Assembly (NCBI GenBank): GCA_902786015.1
Contig: CADAAU010000001.1
Location: 1-64,000, forward strand
Direction of reading: 5' to 3'
DNA: 64,000 nucleotides
Source of the DNA: an uncultured Coriobacteriaceae bacterium
GTDB taxonomy: Bacteria; Actinomycetota; Coriobacteriia; Coriobacteriales; Atopobiaceae
The notes beneath the pieces are model-generated. The model ran no database searches. It saw only the letters and a list, made by a program, of their open reading frames with translations, and was not told the DNA's origin. Below, one piece after another: positions 1-7,867 of this stretch. The position numbers and the translations under genes were made by a program. Position 1 is the stretch's first letter. Every line of letters begins with the position of its first letter.

Positions 1-332
1 ACCGTCTTGTTGCGCATGCTGTCGACGCGCGCGTAGGTTGAGATGGTGGCGCCCGGCAGGTACTCGCGGATGAGGTCGGCCAGCTCGAGCAGCCTGCGCG
101 TGCTCATGGAGAACGGGTCGCCGCCCGCCGCCCAGATATGATCGGTGCCGGGGCGAAAGCGCGCGATCTCGGCGAGGTCGGCGCGCACCTGCTCGAGCGG
201 GGCGGGGCGGAAGGGGTGGCCCTTGTAGTAGGTGCAGAAGGTGCACGAGTCGTGCGTGCAGCCCACCGTCACCTCCAGCATGACGCTCCCCGCCTCGTAG
301 GGCGGCCTGATCACCGGTCCCGTGTAGTGCAT
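1..332 (-). CDS. radical SAM protein, N-terminal part (runs off window)
   Basis: The start codon is ATG at 332, preceded by a good GGAGGA ribosome site, and the reading frame stays open to the window edge, so only about 110 residues are visible. Residues 25-33 read CTHDSCTFC, a cysteine triplet for a 4Fe-4S cluster binding S-adenosylmethionine, in the C-x4-C-x2-C form used by a subfamily of anaerobic radical SAM proteins that begin with a short beta strand ending in VTVGC. A second conserved stretch, AAGGDPF, matches the glycine-rich SAM-contacting segment. Substrate is unknown. It lies downstream of the ArsR-type gene on the same strand and may be controlled by it. The radical SAM assignment is firm; the function is not known. 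Confidence 0.85.
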   Translation of the reverse strand, partial: MHYTGPVIRPPYEAGSVMLEVTVGCTHDSCTFCTYYKGHPFRPAPLEQVRADLAEIARFRPGTDHIWAAGGDPFSMSTRRLLELADLIREYLPGATISTYARVDSMRNKT

Positions 333-355
333 TTTCCTGTCCTCCTCAATACTAG

Positions 356-367
356 ATATCGTGATAT
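356..367. promoter_or_regulatory. Inverted repeat ATATC-gt-GATAT, candidate ArsR operator
   Basis: A perfect 5-bp inverted repeat with a 2-bp spacer lies 24 bases upstream of the radical SAM start, between it and the ArsR gene. ArsR-family regulators typically bind short AT-rich palindromes of this size. A related CGATATGTC motif also occurs at the 5' end of the ArsR gene (about 713-721). The operator role is an inference from position. Confidence 0.4.
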
Positions 368-420
368 GTCGATGCGTTGTGGCATGCTAGGGTTCTTCAC
401 CGGTTCGCCCGGTTGCGTCG

Positions 421-678
421 TCAGAGCTCGCCTCCCACGAACCGGGCCAGCTCGGCTATGGCCTCCTCGTTGCGGCGGAAGTAGGTCCACTTGCCGTGGC
501 GCTCGGAGAGCAGCAGCCCGCAGCGCTGCAGCACGTCGAGGTACTGTGAGGCGGTCGACTGGGAGATGCCCGCCTTGTCGCGGATGGAGCCCACGCACAC
601 CCCGCCCTTCAGGTCGTCGGGCACGCCGGGGTGCCCTCCCTGCTCGGGGAAGTTGGCCTCGGGGTCCTTCAGCCACAT
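421..678 (-). CDS. ArsR-family transcriptional regulator, 5' end disturbed
   Basis: The translation contains a winged helix-turn-helix of the ArsR/SmtB type: recognition helix around AGISQSTASQYLDVL followed by the wing GKWTYFRRNEE. In the same frame, sequence upstream of the ATG at 678 reads VLSNPTRLQILM, the conserved first helix of this family, but no start codon precedes it before a stop at about 719-721. A GTG at 727 lies in another frame, one base off, so the gene probably suffered a one-base deletion near 705-718, or uses the short start at 678. No metal-binding cysteine pair of the ArsR type is seen. Likely regulates itself and the radical SAM gene downstream. Confidence 0.7.
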   Translation of the reverse strand: MWLKDPEANFPEQGGHPGVPDDLKGGVCVGSIRDKAGISQSTASQYLDVLQRCGLLLSERHGKWTYFRRNEEAIAELARFVGGEL

Positions 679-928
679 GAGGATCTGGAGCCGCGTGGGG
701 TTCGATAATACCGCGATATGTCAACACATTCTTCGCACCTGCCCCTTCTGGGCGGGCCGAGCCTGTGACGCCATAGGACGCTGTCTCCCGAGGACGAACA
801 ACGCAATCTCGGGAGGCAGTTCTTTATGGAGTCAATCATCGTGACGCATGCCACGAAGGTGGCCATGCTGGTCAGCGTGAACCTCTCCAGCTCGAAAAGT
901 GGGGCCAAGTGTGTCGGGTCACAAGACT

Positions 929-976
929 GCTCTCATAACCCGGAGGTCGTAGGTTCAAATCCTGCCCCCGCGACCA
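929..976 (+). other. 3' half of a tRNA-Met (CAT) gene, possible att site
   Basis: From the anticodon loop CTCATAA onward the sequence has the 3' anticodon strand CCCGG, variable loop, T stem GTAGG/CCTGC with loop TTCAAAT, acceptor strand CCCCGCG and a discriminator A plus encoded CCA. The 5' side (898-928) gives no proper D arm and no 5' anticodon strand next to the loop, so this is not an intact tRNA. Integrases of genomic islands often recombine in the anticodon or T loop of tRNA genes and leave exactly such a 3' copy. The following rho-independent terminator fits the native downstream end of a tRNA gene. Confidence 0.6.
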
Positions 977-985
977 AGATACCAG

Positions 986-1017
986 CGGCTTTGCTAAATG
1001 CAAGGCCGTTTTTTATT
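986..1017 (+). terminator. Rho-independent terminator after the tRNA-Met fragment
   Basis: Stem CGGCTTTGC / GCAAGGCCG (one G-T pair) with a 5-base loop, followed directly by a run of six T. It sits 9 bases after the encoded CCA of the tRNA fragment. Confidence 0.75.
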
Positions 1018-1549
1018 GTCTAAAGCCGAAAGTTGTGACAAAACCTGAGTTCCGCAGTAATTTAGCGCCGTTTGCCACATGGTGGCTGGGCAAACGGCGC
1101 TTTTGTCGTGAATGTTTTCAGACGGCACACCACCCGACAGCCGTCTCCAGCGGATCTGTGTGCGGGGCGGGCGGGAGCCTCTCAGTCCTTTCGTACCGCT
1201 CGTTGTTGTCGGGAACCTCAGAGTGTGAAGTACGGAATACTTGCGCATTCGCAAGCCGAGGCGACGCATGTGAATGCTATCTTTAATATGCCAGATTATG
1301 AAAGAGGGCAGCCCGCGTGGGCGGGACCGGACGACTTGGGGAGGGAACTTGACTACCATGCGATACGCTCGCACGCTCCTCACGGCACGGCTGCCCCTCG
1401 CGGCACAGCTCAGCTGCGTCCTTCCCCCGAGAGAAGGCTACGGCTGCAAATGCGACGGATGATCGCCGGGTTCGTCGGTTTCTTTGTTCATGGTGGATCA
1501 CGCACGGTCGCGGCGGCCGTGTGGAAGGGCGGAAAGGAAAGTAAGGCTT
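1018..1549. other. Intergenic region, no gene seen; hairpin at 1065-1100
   Basis: No open frame here has convincing protein character. A perfect 12-bp stem, GCGCCGTTTGCC with its complement, spans 1065-1100 with a 12-base loop and is followed by TTTT, so it is terminator-like on the + strand. The last 250 bases should hold the promoter of the surface protein gene starting at 1550; I see no strong -35/-10 pair. Confidence 0.5.
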
Positions 1550-3994
1550 ATGAGAAGAAGGACGGGAGGGCTCCTGGTGGTACTGCTCGGCGTCGCGCTG
1601 GCGCTGGCGGTCGGGCTGGTGCCAGGGATGGCCAAGACGGCGCGTGCGGACGCAACGCCAACGCTTACGATACCTGCAACGAATCCCGACGAAACAGTGC
1701 CACCGAACGAAAGTGTTGCCCCTTCCTACGAGGCTACGCTCCAGTCGACCGCGCAGGAGTACCCTCTCTGGGTCGGCGGCACGCAGGTGGACAGCGACAA
1801 CGCGGAGGACGTGCTGAAGGACACCGCAAACGAGGGCAAGGTGAGCTTCTCGCCTGCCAAGGACGGCACCCCCGCCACCCTGACGCTGGACGGGGCGTAC
1901 ATCACGACGGGGCACGCTGTTAAAGACGCTGGAGGCTTTGACGCCACCTGCTCTTACGGCATCTACTATACGGGGGCGGACCCGCTCACGATCGCGGTTA
2001 CGTCGGACAGCACGGTCGACGTCAGCAGCGAGGAAGCGGACGTCGTCGCAGGCATCTTCTGCGAGTGGTCGGGCCTCACCGTAACCGGAGCGGGCAAGCT
2101 CACAGCAAAGGGCGGTCCCGGCGGCGAAGGCATCAGCGGTGAGCAAAATGTGACGATCGACAAGGGCGTGGTCGACGCCACCGGCGAGAGCGCCGGCATC
2201 AATGCTAGGGTGGGAGAGCTCCTTATAACCAACGACAGTACCGTCGAGACCAACGGCGACATCCTCGGCAAAAGAGTTACGATCAACAGCGGCACCGTAA
2301 AAGCCAGCGGCGGGGAGCGTGGTATATCCGGCGATAGCGTGACAATCAGCGGCGGGAAGGTCATCGCCACCGCCAGCAATGACAATGGCAACGGCATCAA
2401 GGGCGGTTTCACAAATAATGAACCCGGCCAAGTGACGATCACCGGTGGCACCGTGATCGCCACGGGCGGCACAAATGGCAGTGGCATTTACACCGAGAAG
2501 TGTGGTGTGTCAGAACCGCCCGGTATCGTGACGATCGACAGCGGCATCGCCTCCGTCACCGCCTCCGGTGGCAAGCAGGCCATCGAGGGTATCGTCACCA
2601 ACGCCGTCGACGGCATGGGTTGGACGGACGCGACGGGCACCCAGAACAAGGCGTTAATCGCGATTAGCGCCAACCCGGGCCAGACGCTGTCTTACAAGAA
2701 GGTCCAGTTCCCCACGCCGGTGGCGAAGGTCACCACGGCACCCGAGGCGACAAACCCCACCTACGACGGCAAGGCCCAGGAGCTCGTGACCGTGGGCACC
2801 GCCGAGGGTGGCACCATGCGGTACTCGCTCGACGGCGAGACCTGGTCCGACAAGGTTCCCACGGCGACCGAGGTGGGCGCTTACACCGTGTGGTACAAGG
2901 CCGTGGGCGACGACCAGCACGCCGACGGCGAGGCCCAGGGCGTGACCTCGACCATCGCGAAGGAGGACGAGCCCGCACCCGCGCCCGAGACGAAGCCCGA
3001 GACGAAGCCAGAGACGAAGCCCGAGACGAAGCCCGAGACGAAGCCCGGCGCCAACCCCGAGCCCGGCACGGGCGCACTCAAGCTTACCGGCACCGGCCGC
3101 GTGCAGCGCGACGGCGATGAGGGCGCTACCGAGGAGACCAACGGCATCGTGATCGGCACCACCGGCGAGGCCAAGAGGCTCGAGCAGTTCTCCGTGAGCC
3201 TACCCGAGGGCGCCGACGGCTCCATCGAGTACCGCGCCCACCTGCAGAGGACCGGCTGGAACGACTGGTCAAAGGACGGTGACCCTTGCGGCGCCGCAAG
3301 CGAGCCCCGCCGCGTCGAGGCCGTGCAGTTCGAGCTCACAGGCAACGTCGCGAACGACTACTCCGTGTGGTACCGCGTGCACTCGCAGACCTACGGCTGG
3401 CTCGGCTGGGCCAGGGACGGCCAGGCGGCGGGCACCGCGGGCCAGTCCAAGCGTGCCGAGGCCGTGGAGGTGCAGGTGCTCCCCAAAGGCCAGGCGCCCG
3501 AGGGATACGTCGAGGGCGAGGCCTCCTACGTGGGCGCTGCGACCGGAGAGGCCCACGTGCGGGGCACAGGATGGGCCGACCCTGCGACCCCGCTCGAGTT
3601 CGGAACCACGGGCCAGTCCCGCCGCCTCGAGGCCATAAGGCTCAACGTGCCCAACCAGCCCGCGGCCGGCGGCATCTCCTACGAGGTCCACGCCCGGGGC
3701 GTCGGCTGGATGCCCGCGGCCGCCGACGGAGCCATGGCCGGCACCGAGGGCCAGTCCCGCCGCATCGAGGCCGTGCGCGTCTCGCTCACCGGCGACCTTG
3801 CGGCCTCCTACTCCGTGTGGTACCGCGTGCACTCCCAGACCTTCGGCTGGTTGGGGTGGGCCCACGACGGCGCTGAGGCCGGCACGACCGGACTCAGCAA
3901 GCGTGCGGAGGCCATGGAGGTGCAGGTGCTTCCGCATGGCCAGCACCCCGCGGACTACGACGTGTCACAGGCCGCGTGCGTGACGGAGCAGTAG
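1550..3994 (+). CDS. Secreted surface protein with beta-helix-like region and ChW repeats
   Basis: The start ATG at 1550 follows a GGAAAGGAAAG ribosome site and opens a classical signal peptide (MRRR, long hydrophobic core, cleavage near ARA-DA at about residue 33). Residues about 80-340 contain repeated VTI..G.V.A.G units, as in right-handed parallel beta-helix proteins. Next come a YDG-type Ig-like domain (about 365-455), a low-complexity ETKP repeat linker (about 465-490), and about six Clostridial hydrophobic W (ChW) repeats (about 500-800) with the G.GW......G..AGT.GQS.R.EA pattern. ChW repeats occur in cell-surface proteins and probably mediate attachment or ligand contact. No LPXTG anchor or C-terminal membrane helix is present. 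The protein is 814 residues. Confidence 0.85.
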   Translation: MRRRTGGLLVVLLGVALALAVGLVPGMAKTARADATPTLTIPATNPDETVPPNESVAPSYEATLQSTAQEYPLWVGGTQVDSDNAEDVLKDTANEGKVSFSPAKDGTPATLTLDGAYITTGHAVKDAGGFDATCSYGIYYTGADPLTIAVTSDSTVDVSSEEADVVAGIFCEWSGLTVTGAGKLTAKGGPGGEGISGEQNVTIDKGVVDATGESAGINARVGELLITNDSTVETNGDILGKRVTINSGTVKASGGERGISGDSVTISGGKVIATASNDNGNGIKGGFTNNEPGQVTITGGTVIATGGTNGSGIYTEKCGVSEPPGIVTIDSGIASVTASGGKQAIEGIVTNAVDGMGWTDATGTQNKALIAISANPGQTLSYKKVQFPTPVAKVTTAPEATNPTYDGKAQELVTVGTAEGGTMRYSLDGETWSDKVPTATEVGAYTVWYKAVGDDQHADGEAQGVTSTIAKEDEPAPAPETKPETKPETKPETKPETKPGANPEPGTGALKLTGTGRVQRDGDEGATEETNGIVIGTTGEAKRLEQFSVSLPEGADGSIEYRAHLQRTGWNDWSKDGDPCGAASEPRRVEAVQFELTGNVANDYSVWYRVHSQTYGWLGWARDGQAAGTAGQSKRAEAVEVQVLPKGQAPEGYVEGEASYVGAATGEAHVRGTGWADPATPLEFGTTGQSRRLEAIRLNVPNQPAAGGISYEVHARGVGWMPAAADGAMAGTEGQSRRIEAVRVSLTGDLAASYSVWYRVHSQTFGWLGWAHDGAEAGTTGLSKRAEAMEVQVLPHGQHPADYDVSQAACVTEQ

Positions 3995-4021
3995 CGCGAC
4001 ATCTCTGAAAGACTGCGTCTC

Positions 4022-4051
4022 AAGGCGTCCCTCTCTCGGGAGGGGCGCCTT
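4022..4051 (+). terminator. Terminator-like hairpin after the ChW protein gene
   Basis: AAGGCGTCCCTCT and its near complement flank a 3-base loop about 28 bases after the stop of the surface protein gene; the T run is short (TTCTT). Confidence 0.6.
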
Positions 4052-4110
4052 CTTGCGTTCCGTGGCACAACACCGCCCGCATCGGCCCCCAGCGCGGCGA
4101 ACGGACAGAA

Positions 4111-4878
4111 AATAACTGTGCGACCGGCAAGCCGACGACATTCGAGGCTGTCTTTACGTATGGAGGCCGTCGCTACAGCTATTCGTTCTCCTACGTTGCC
4201 GACCGGGTGACCGAGGAGGCCCTCAAGGCCGAGTCGCCGAAGACGGGACGGATGAACCTCGTCTTCCACCGCGGCGAGAAGAGCGTGGACTCGAAGGCGG
4301 CCAGCAGGAATGGCTTCGGCAAGGCCCTCGAGGGGAGGACAAGACCCGAAACGCTCCTCATCACGAAGGCGCGAGAGGATAACAACCCGTTCTCGGCGGC
4401 AGTATTCAACCTCGTGGAGACAACCCCCGTCATGCTCGGCCAGGGCCCTGACTTCGCCCCACAGTTCGTAGAGATGCTCAAGCGCAACGAGGATCTGAGG
4501 TCCAGGATCCTCAAGCTGCTCAAGAACTGCGACTTCGCGATCCGCGACATCGCCATCGGGGAGACAAAGCTTTCCGAGGAGATTCTCAGCTCATTCCCCT
4601 TGCCGGCCGAGTTGAAACAGGCCTTGGCGGCAAACGGCGGGACCACGTTCAGCACGCTCCATGCGATAAGCGACGACGAGCTCAGCATCGTCGGTATGGG
4701 AGCGATGGACTTCTGGACGCAGGAGTCCAACGGAACGAGGAAGTTCTTTGAGATGGCCGTACCCATTGTGAGCGCTCTGGATAATGGGCACACGCTGTAT
4801 CTCGACGAATACGGCACGTACCTGCATCCCAACCTAGCACAAGAGCAAACCAAACGGATTATGGAGCCAGCGATATAG
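4111..4878 (+). pseudogene. Truncated AAA15-family ATPase
   Basis: In one frame from about 4111 the sequence reads like the middle of an AAA15/AAA_21 ATPase (the OLD/RloA-like ATP-binding proteins): TFEAVFTYGGRRYSYSF..., a central helical insert, and the Walker B region TLYLDEYGTYLHPNL near the end. The Walker A motif and about 100 N-terminal residues are missing, and the frame ends 20 residues after Walker B, before the terminal sensor/His region. The only usable start (GTG 4207) lies inside the domain. Intact relatives act in abortive infection or in retron/phage defence-like operons, but this copy should be inactive. Confidence 0.7.
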
Positions 4879-5280
4879 GACGAGGCGCAGCAGGGCCGCC
4901 GCGACGCAACGTCATTAACTTAACGTTGGGAGCGGCTTTCGACGGCGCGAGGATGCCGGCTACATCCGTAAGCCGTCGGAGGGTGCCAGGGGTCCCGGGG
5001 CATAGGGACGGGACGATCGTCGCGTGCGATACCCTCGTCGCGCTCGACCCCTCCACCACCGCGACGAGCATCTCTGCTAGGCTTTGCGTGCGCAAGCCGC
5101 GTTACCTCCCTTTCCGGATCGTTGTTTGGCGACAAGAGATCCGTGAGCGACAAACGCTCGTGGTAGCTCGTCATGGAATTCTATGCTGGAACCATGCGGT
5201 ATTAGGTTCGCTCGGAGCGCGAATTGAGATCCCTTTTGCATCCGATCTGTAATTCCGACTTGTAATTACTCGAAAACCGC
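4879..5280. other. Intergenic region, no gene seen
   Basis: Open frames on both strands here (for example 4926-5252 +) lack a ribosome site and any family resemblance that I recognise. Probably decayed sequence between the broken ATPase and the peptide gene. Confidence 0.4.
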
Positions 5281-5309
5281 GAGACAAGAGAAAGGGCCGT
5301 CCGTATAAT
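5281..5309 (+). promoter_or_regulatory. Promoter of the first Nif11-type peptide gene
   Basis: A consensus -10 box TATAAT (5304-5309) is preceded at a 17-bp spacing by GAGACA (5281-5286), which matches four of six positions of TTGACA. It would give a leader of roughly 115 bases before the ATG at 5433. Confidence 0.6.
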
Positions 5310-5432
5310 ACATGCCAGAAGAGGAAGGCCGCGCGCGTCGTCGAGAGGCGCGCGGAAAACCCGCCGGCAGGCAACGCCGTCGGAAGCGGATAGATATAGT
5401 CAAGACGCATCCGATGACTGGAAGGAGAGGGA

Positions 5433-5633
5433 ATGAACATCAACGACTTGTCTCCCGAGCTGCGGGAGAAGGCGCGTGCGTGCGGATCAACCGAGGAGCT
5501 GTTCGAGCTCGCCAAGGAGGAGGGCATGGAGATTCCCGACGAGCACCTCGAAGGCATCTCTGGCGGTTGGTGCTCTGAGCACGAATGGGGCTGCCCTGCC
5601 GACAAATGTGGCGTCTATGGCATCGGCCGGTAG
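5433..5633 (+). CDS. Nif11-type leader peptide, RiPP precursor (66 aa)
   Basis: A strong ribosome site (GGAAGGAGAGGGA) precedes the ATG. Residues 1-45 match the Nif11-like leader family: an N-terminal helix with LSPELREKARAC, then EELFELAKEEG and the end ISGG, where the leader is normally cut. The 21-residue core starts with WCSEHEWGC and has three Cys, two Trp, one Ser, no Thr and a Gly-Arg end. With a single Ser it can form at most one lanthionine, so another modification type is possible. No modifying enzyme is adjacent; the nearest candidates are the acyltransferase at 6.3-7.6 kb and the LanM at 20.1 kb. It converges on a second such gene. Confidence 0.85.
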   Translation: MNINDLSPELREKARACGSTEELFELAKEEGMEIPDEHLEGISGGWCSEHEWGCPADKCGVYGIGR

Positions 5634-5690
5634 ACCCGTGAGCCCTGTCAGTTCTTCGAGGTCGAAGCGTGTTGTGTCAGCGTCCTTGGA

Positions 5691-5939
5691 TCAGTAGTAT
5701 TCGAAATCATATCCACAGTTGAGACATGTGCAATATGGGTTGCCGTATACGAAACTCTTGCTCCCGCATTTGGGGCATTTAAGCTCCTCGTTGGTCCAGA
5801 GGCCGCCGCCACTGATCTGGTCGAGATCTTCATCGGTCAGGGTGTAGCCCTCCTCCTTGGCCAGGGCCAAAATCTCCTCTGGTGTGCTACAAGCTTTGAC
5901 CTTAGCCCTCAGTTCGGGATCAAGGCTCTTAAGGTCCAT
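5691..5939 (-). CDS. Nif11-type leader peptide with zinc-ribbon-like core (82 aa)
   Basis: The ribosome site AAAGGAGG lies just before ATG 5939. The leader (residues 1-46) is of the Nif11 type: LDPELRAKVKAC, then EEILALAKEEG and ISGG. The core of about 36 residues contains CPKCG and, 14 residues later, CTCLNCG, so two CxxC-type knuckles as in small zinc ribbons, followed by the aromatic, acidic tail YDFEYY. This core is unlike usual lanthipeptide cores. It may be a metal-binding peptide, a fusion of a leader to a zinc-ribbon, or a precursor for an unknown modification. Convergent with the peptide gene at 5433, and downstream, on the same strand, of the acyltransferase gene. Confidence 0.8.
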   Translation of the reverse strand: MDLKSLDPELRAKVKACSTPEEILALAKEEGYTLTDEDLDQISGGGLWTNEELKCPKCGSKSFVYGNPYCTCLNCGYDFEYY

Positions 5940-6184
5940 GACAGCCTCCTTTGCATCGGTTGTTCAGCCTCACGTGATGTGGCCCATTCCTTCAGAGTCA
6001 TACTGTAGCGCTCTAGCCGGCCTCGCTCAAGGGTCACTCTTGCAAATCGCTGAACTGTTGGGAGGGATGTGCTGCGGTGGATTTTGTCATGGCACCATCT
6101 GCTTGCCGGAGAAGCCTGGCGGCATGCCTCTGGAGGCTGATCTCGCTCGTCGGGATCGCCTCGGAGTGACGTGGCCGGTGACAA

Positions 6185-6322
6185 TTATGGTGACAAGACG
6201 CAGAAAGATGAGCAGTCTGCAAGGTGAAAGGCACCGCCGACGAGACAGGTTGTGTGGACCTCGATGTACTCGCGGAAGTAGCCTTCGTAATCGAACTGCT
6301 CACGTAACCAGCGCCGGCCTGC
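6185..6322 (-). other. 45-codon open stretch after the acyltransferase stop, GG-core-like end
   Basis: Directly after the TGA stop of the acyltransferase gene (6323) the same frame stays open for 45 codons and reads ...FDYEGYFREYIEVHTTC, then LVGG, then AFHLADCSSFCVLSP before TAA. Codon choice looks coding. The double glycine followed by a short tail with two Cys and three Ser resembles a RiPP leader/core junction. There is no ATG, GTG or TTG in this frame after the stop, so it would need read-through or is a remnant of another gene. No other gene is seen in 5940-6322. Confidence 0.35.
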
Positions 6323-7573
6323 TCACACAAGCTTGACTGGCTCCATCCCGCACAGGCGAAACGGCTCCTTGCGCACAACCTCGTAGTCGATTCCGATCGA
6401 CGAGAGCTCGCCCAGGAACACGTTCAAAAACGCATCTGACGCAAAGCTCTGCGCAACAGCAAGGAAGAAGCTGTTGTTGATGCAGGTCACCTCGCAGATC
6501 ACGTCTGCGACGCTGGGCTCCGAAAGCATGTACAGGCTCTCGACGTACGGGTCCAGAGGGCCAAGTGTCCGCATTCGAGGGTAGGAAATGGATACGGACC
6601 ACCGCGAGCGCCCTGCATCTTTCGACACCAAATCGAGCTTCATTTCAAGCGGCACCTGGTTCATCTTGTCGCAAAGCGCCTTCATCTGCCGCATCGCCCA
6701 GAGGGAGTTTTCCGGCCGCGCCTGCTCGGTTAGCTGCATGCGGGCGACGGCGCACGCCCCCTTTAGGTCGTTCAGCTGCATGTCCTTGGGAAAGTCCAGC
6801 TCCACAGCGCCGGAGGCCATGCGGTAGTTGTCGTGGTTTCCCAGCATCGCCTTGTGGTCGACCGACACCGAAACGCTCACCGTCTTCTCGCTAGCCGGGT
6901 CATGGCGCCTCACCGCCCTTGCGAACATCACGGACAGGAAGGCATTCGGGCTCGCAGCGTTGTCTTTGCAACGCTCCATAAACTGCGCCTCGGGCAACCG
7001 AATGTACGTGACGCGCGGGTCGGGGTCCGCGCCCTCACCCAGACGATAGAAATCGATGGCGGGCTCCTTGGCGGACGACGGCCTTTTTGCGCCGTCTATG
7101 TCCAGGCCGGCAAACGGGTCTCCCGTCTCGGACTCCGGTATGTTGTCTCCGGGCAGGCGAAAGCCCGTGCGATCGAGGGAAAGTCCCAGCTTGTTGGACA
7201 GATAGAGAAATAGCGCGCTCTTGATGTATGGGAGCAGTCCGGCCCCGTCCGTAAGAGTGTGAGCGATCTCGAAGCAGAGAAGGCGCCCCTCGTACTTCCA
7301 TGCGGCTAGATGGAGGTTCGACTCCTGTGAGCCAAGCTTGATCGGCGCCCACGTGTTCCGCACGGTCATGGGAAGCGGGTTCTCCTCCGGCAGCAGGTCC
7401 TTGTCCCGCGGCGCCGCCTTCACGTAGAAGTACGGAAACCGAACACGCAGGCTCTCCACGACGTCACGAAGCACGTTGCCGTCAACTGCCTCTTTTAGCC
7501 CAACAACAACCCCCATCGTGTTGGGACGGTCTGGCGTAGACATATAAAGCATTGGATCATAGAACTCTGCCAT
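6323..7573 (-). CDS. Condensation/alcohol-acetyltransferase-like protein (copy 1)
   Basis: A 416-residue soluble protein of the CoA-dependent acyltransferase superfamily (chloramphenicol acetyltransferase / NRPS condensation fold). The catalytic HxxxDG motif is visible as HTLTDG at about residue 137, inside a FEIAHTLTDGAG context; the second half contains the usual C-terminal subdomain. Proteins of this type move acyl groups from CoA or carriers to amines or alcohols. Here it stands alone, without carrier proteins. Start ATG 7573 has GGGAG upstream. Two relatives are found in the window (41904-43190 and 57679-58944). Its place next to two Nif11 peptide genes makes peptide acylation a possible but unproven role. 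Confidence 0.75.
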   Translation of the reverse strand: MAEFYDPMLYMSTPDRPNTMGVVVGLKEAVDGNVLRDVVESLRVRFPYFYVKAAPRDKDLLPEENPLPMTVRNTWAPIKLGSQESNLHLAAWKYEGRLLCFEIAHTLTDGAGLLPYIKSALFLYLSNKLGLSLDRTGFRLPGDNIPESETGDPFAGLDIDGAKRPSSAKEPAIDFYRLGEGADPDPRVTYIRLPEAQFMERCKDNAASPNAFLSVMFARAVRRHDPASEKTVSVSVSVDHKAMLGNHDNYRMASGAVELDFPKDMQLNDLKGACAVARMQLTEQARPENSLWAMRQMKALCDKMNQVPLEMKLDLVSKDAGRSRWSVSISYPRMRTLGPLDPYVESLYMLSEPSVADVICEVTCINNSFFLAVAQSFASDAFLNVFLGELSSIGIDYEVVRKEPFRLCGMEPVKLV

Positions 7574-7782
7574 CTTCTACTCCCTGGCGTCGCCTGTACG
7601 ATAAGTGGCGCGCCTTAGTTTAGCATATTGGGTCTGCCGATGTTTATAGTTGGGCTGGTAGGGGAGGGGTATGAGCGCCAAGGAGTGATGTGCGGCGCTC
7701 TTATAGCTGGCGTAAGGTTCAAATCGTCTTCGGGAGCTTCCACTCTTTCCCCTTCCGAGGGGCTGAAGACCAACGTTACTCT

Positions 7783-7842
7783 CGCAATCTGCCCAACGAA
7801 TGCATTAAAATGGGCCCAACAAAAACGTCGCAATCTGCCCAA
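7783..7842 (+). promoter_or_regulatory. Direct repeat CGCAATCTGCCCAA upstream of the ATPase gene
   Basis: The 14-mer occurs at 7783-7796 and again at 7829-7842, 46 bp apart, just before the ATPase start at 7868. Two identical half-sites at this position suggest binding sites for a regulator, possibly the ATPase or a partner. No clear promoter boxes are visible. Confidence 0.4.
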
Positions 7843-7867
7843 TGCACTAAGAATGAGAGGTACGGAC

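Noticed and set aside
898-976. Intact tRNA-Met gene
   Set aside because: Acceptor, T arm and anticodon loop are present, but the 5' half gives no D arm and no 5' anticodon strand adjoining the loop, and the length is 79 instead of 76-77.
1283-2431. 382-codon minus-strand frame under the ChW protein
   Set aside because: It is a shadow of the high-GC surface-protein gene, which has a signal peptide, ribosome site and known repeats.
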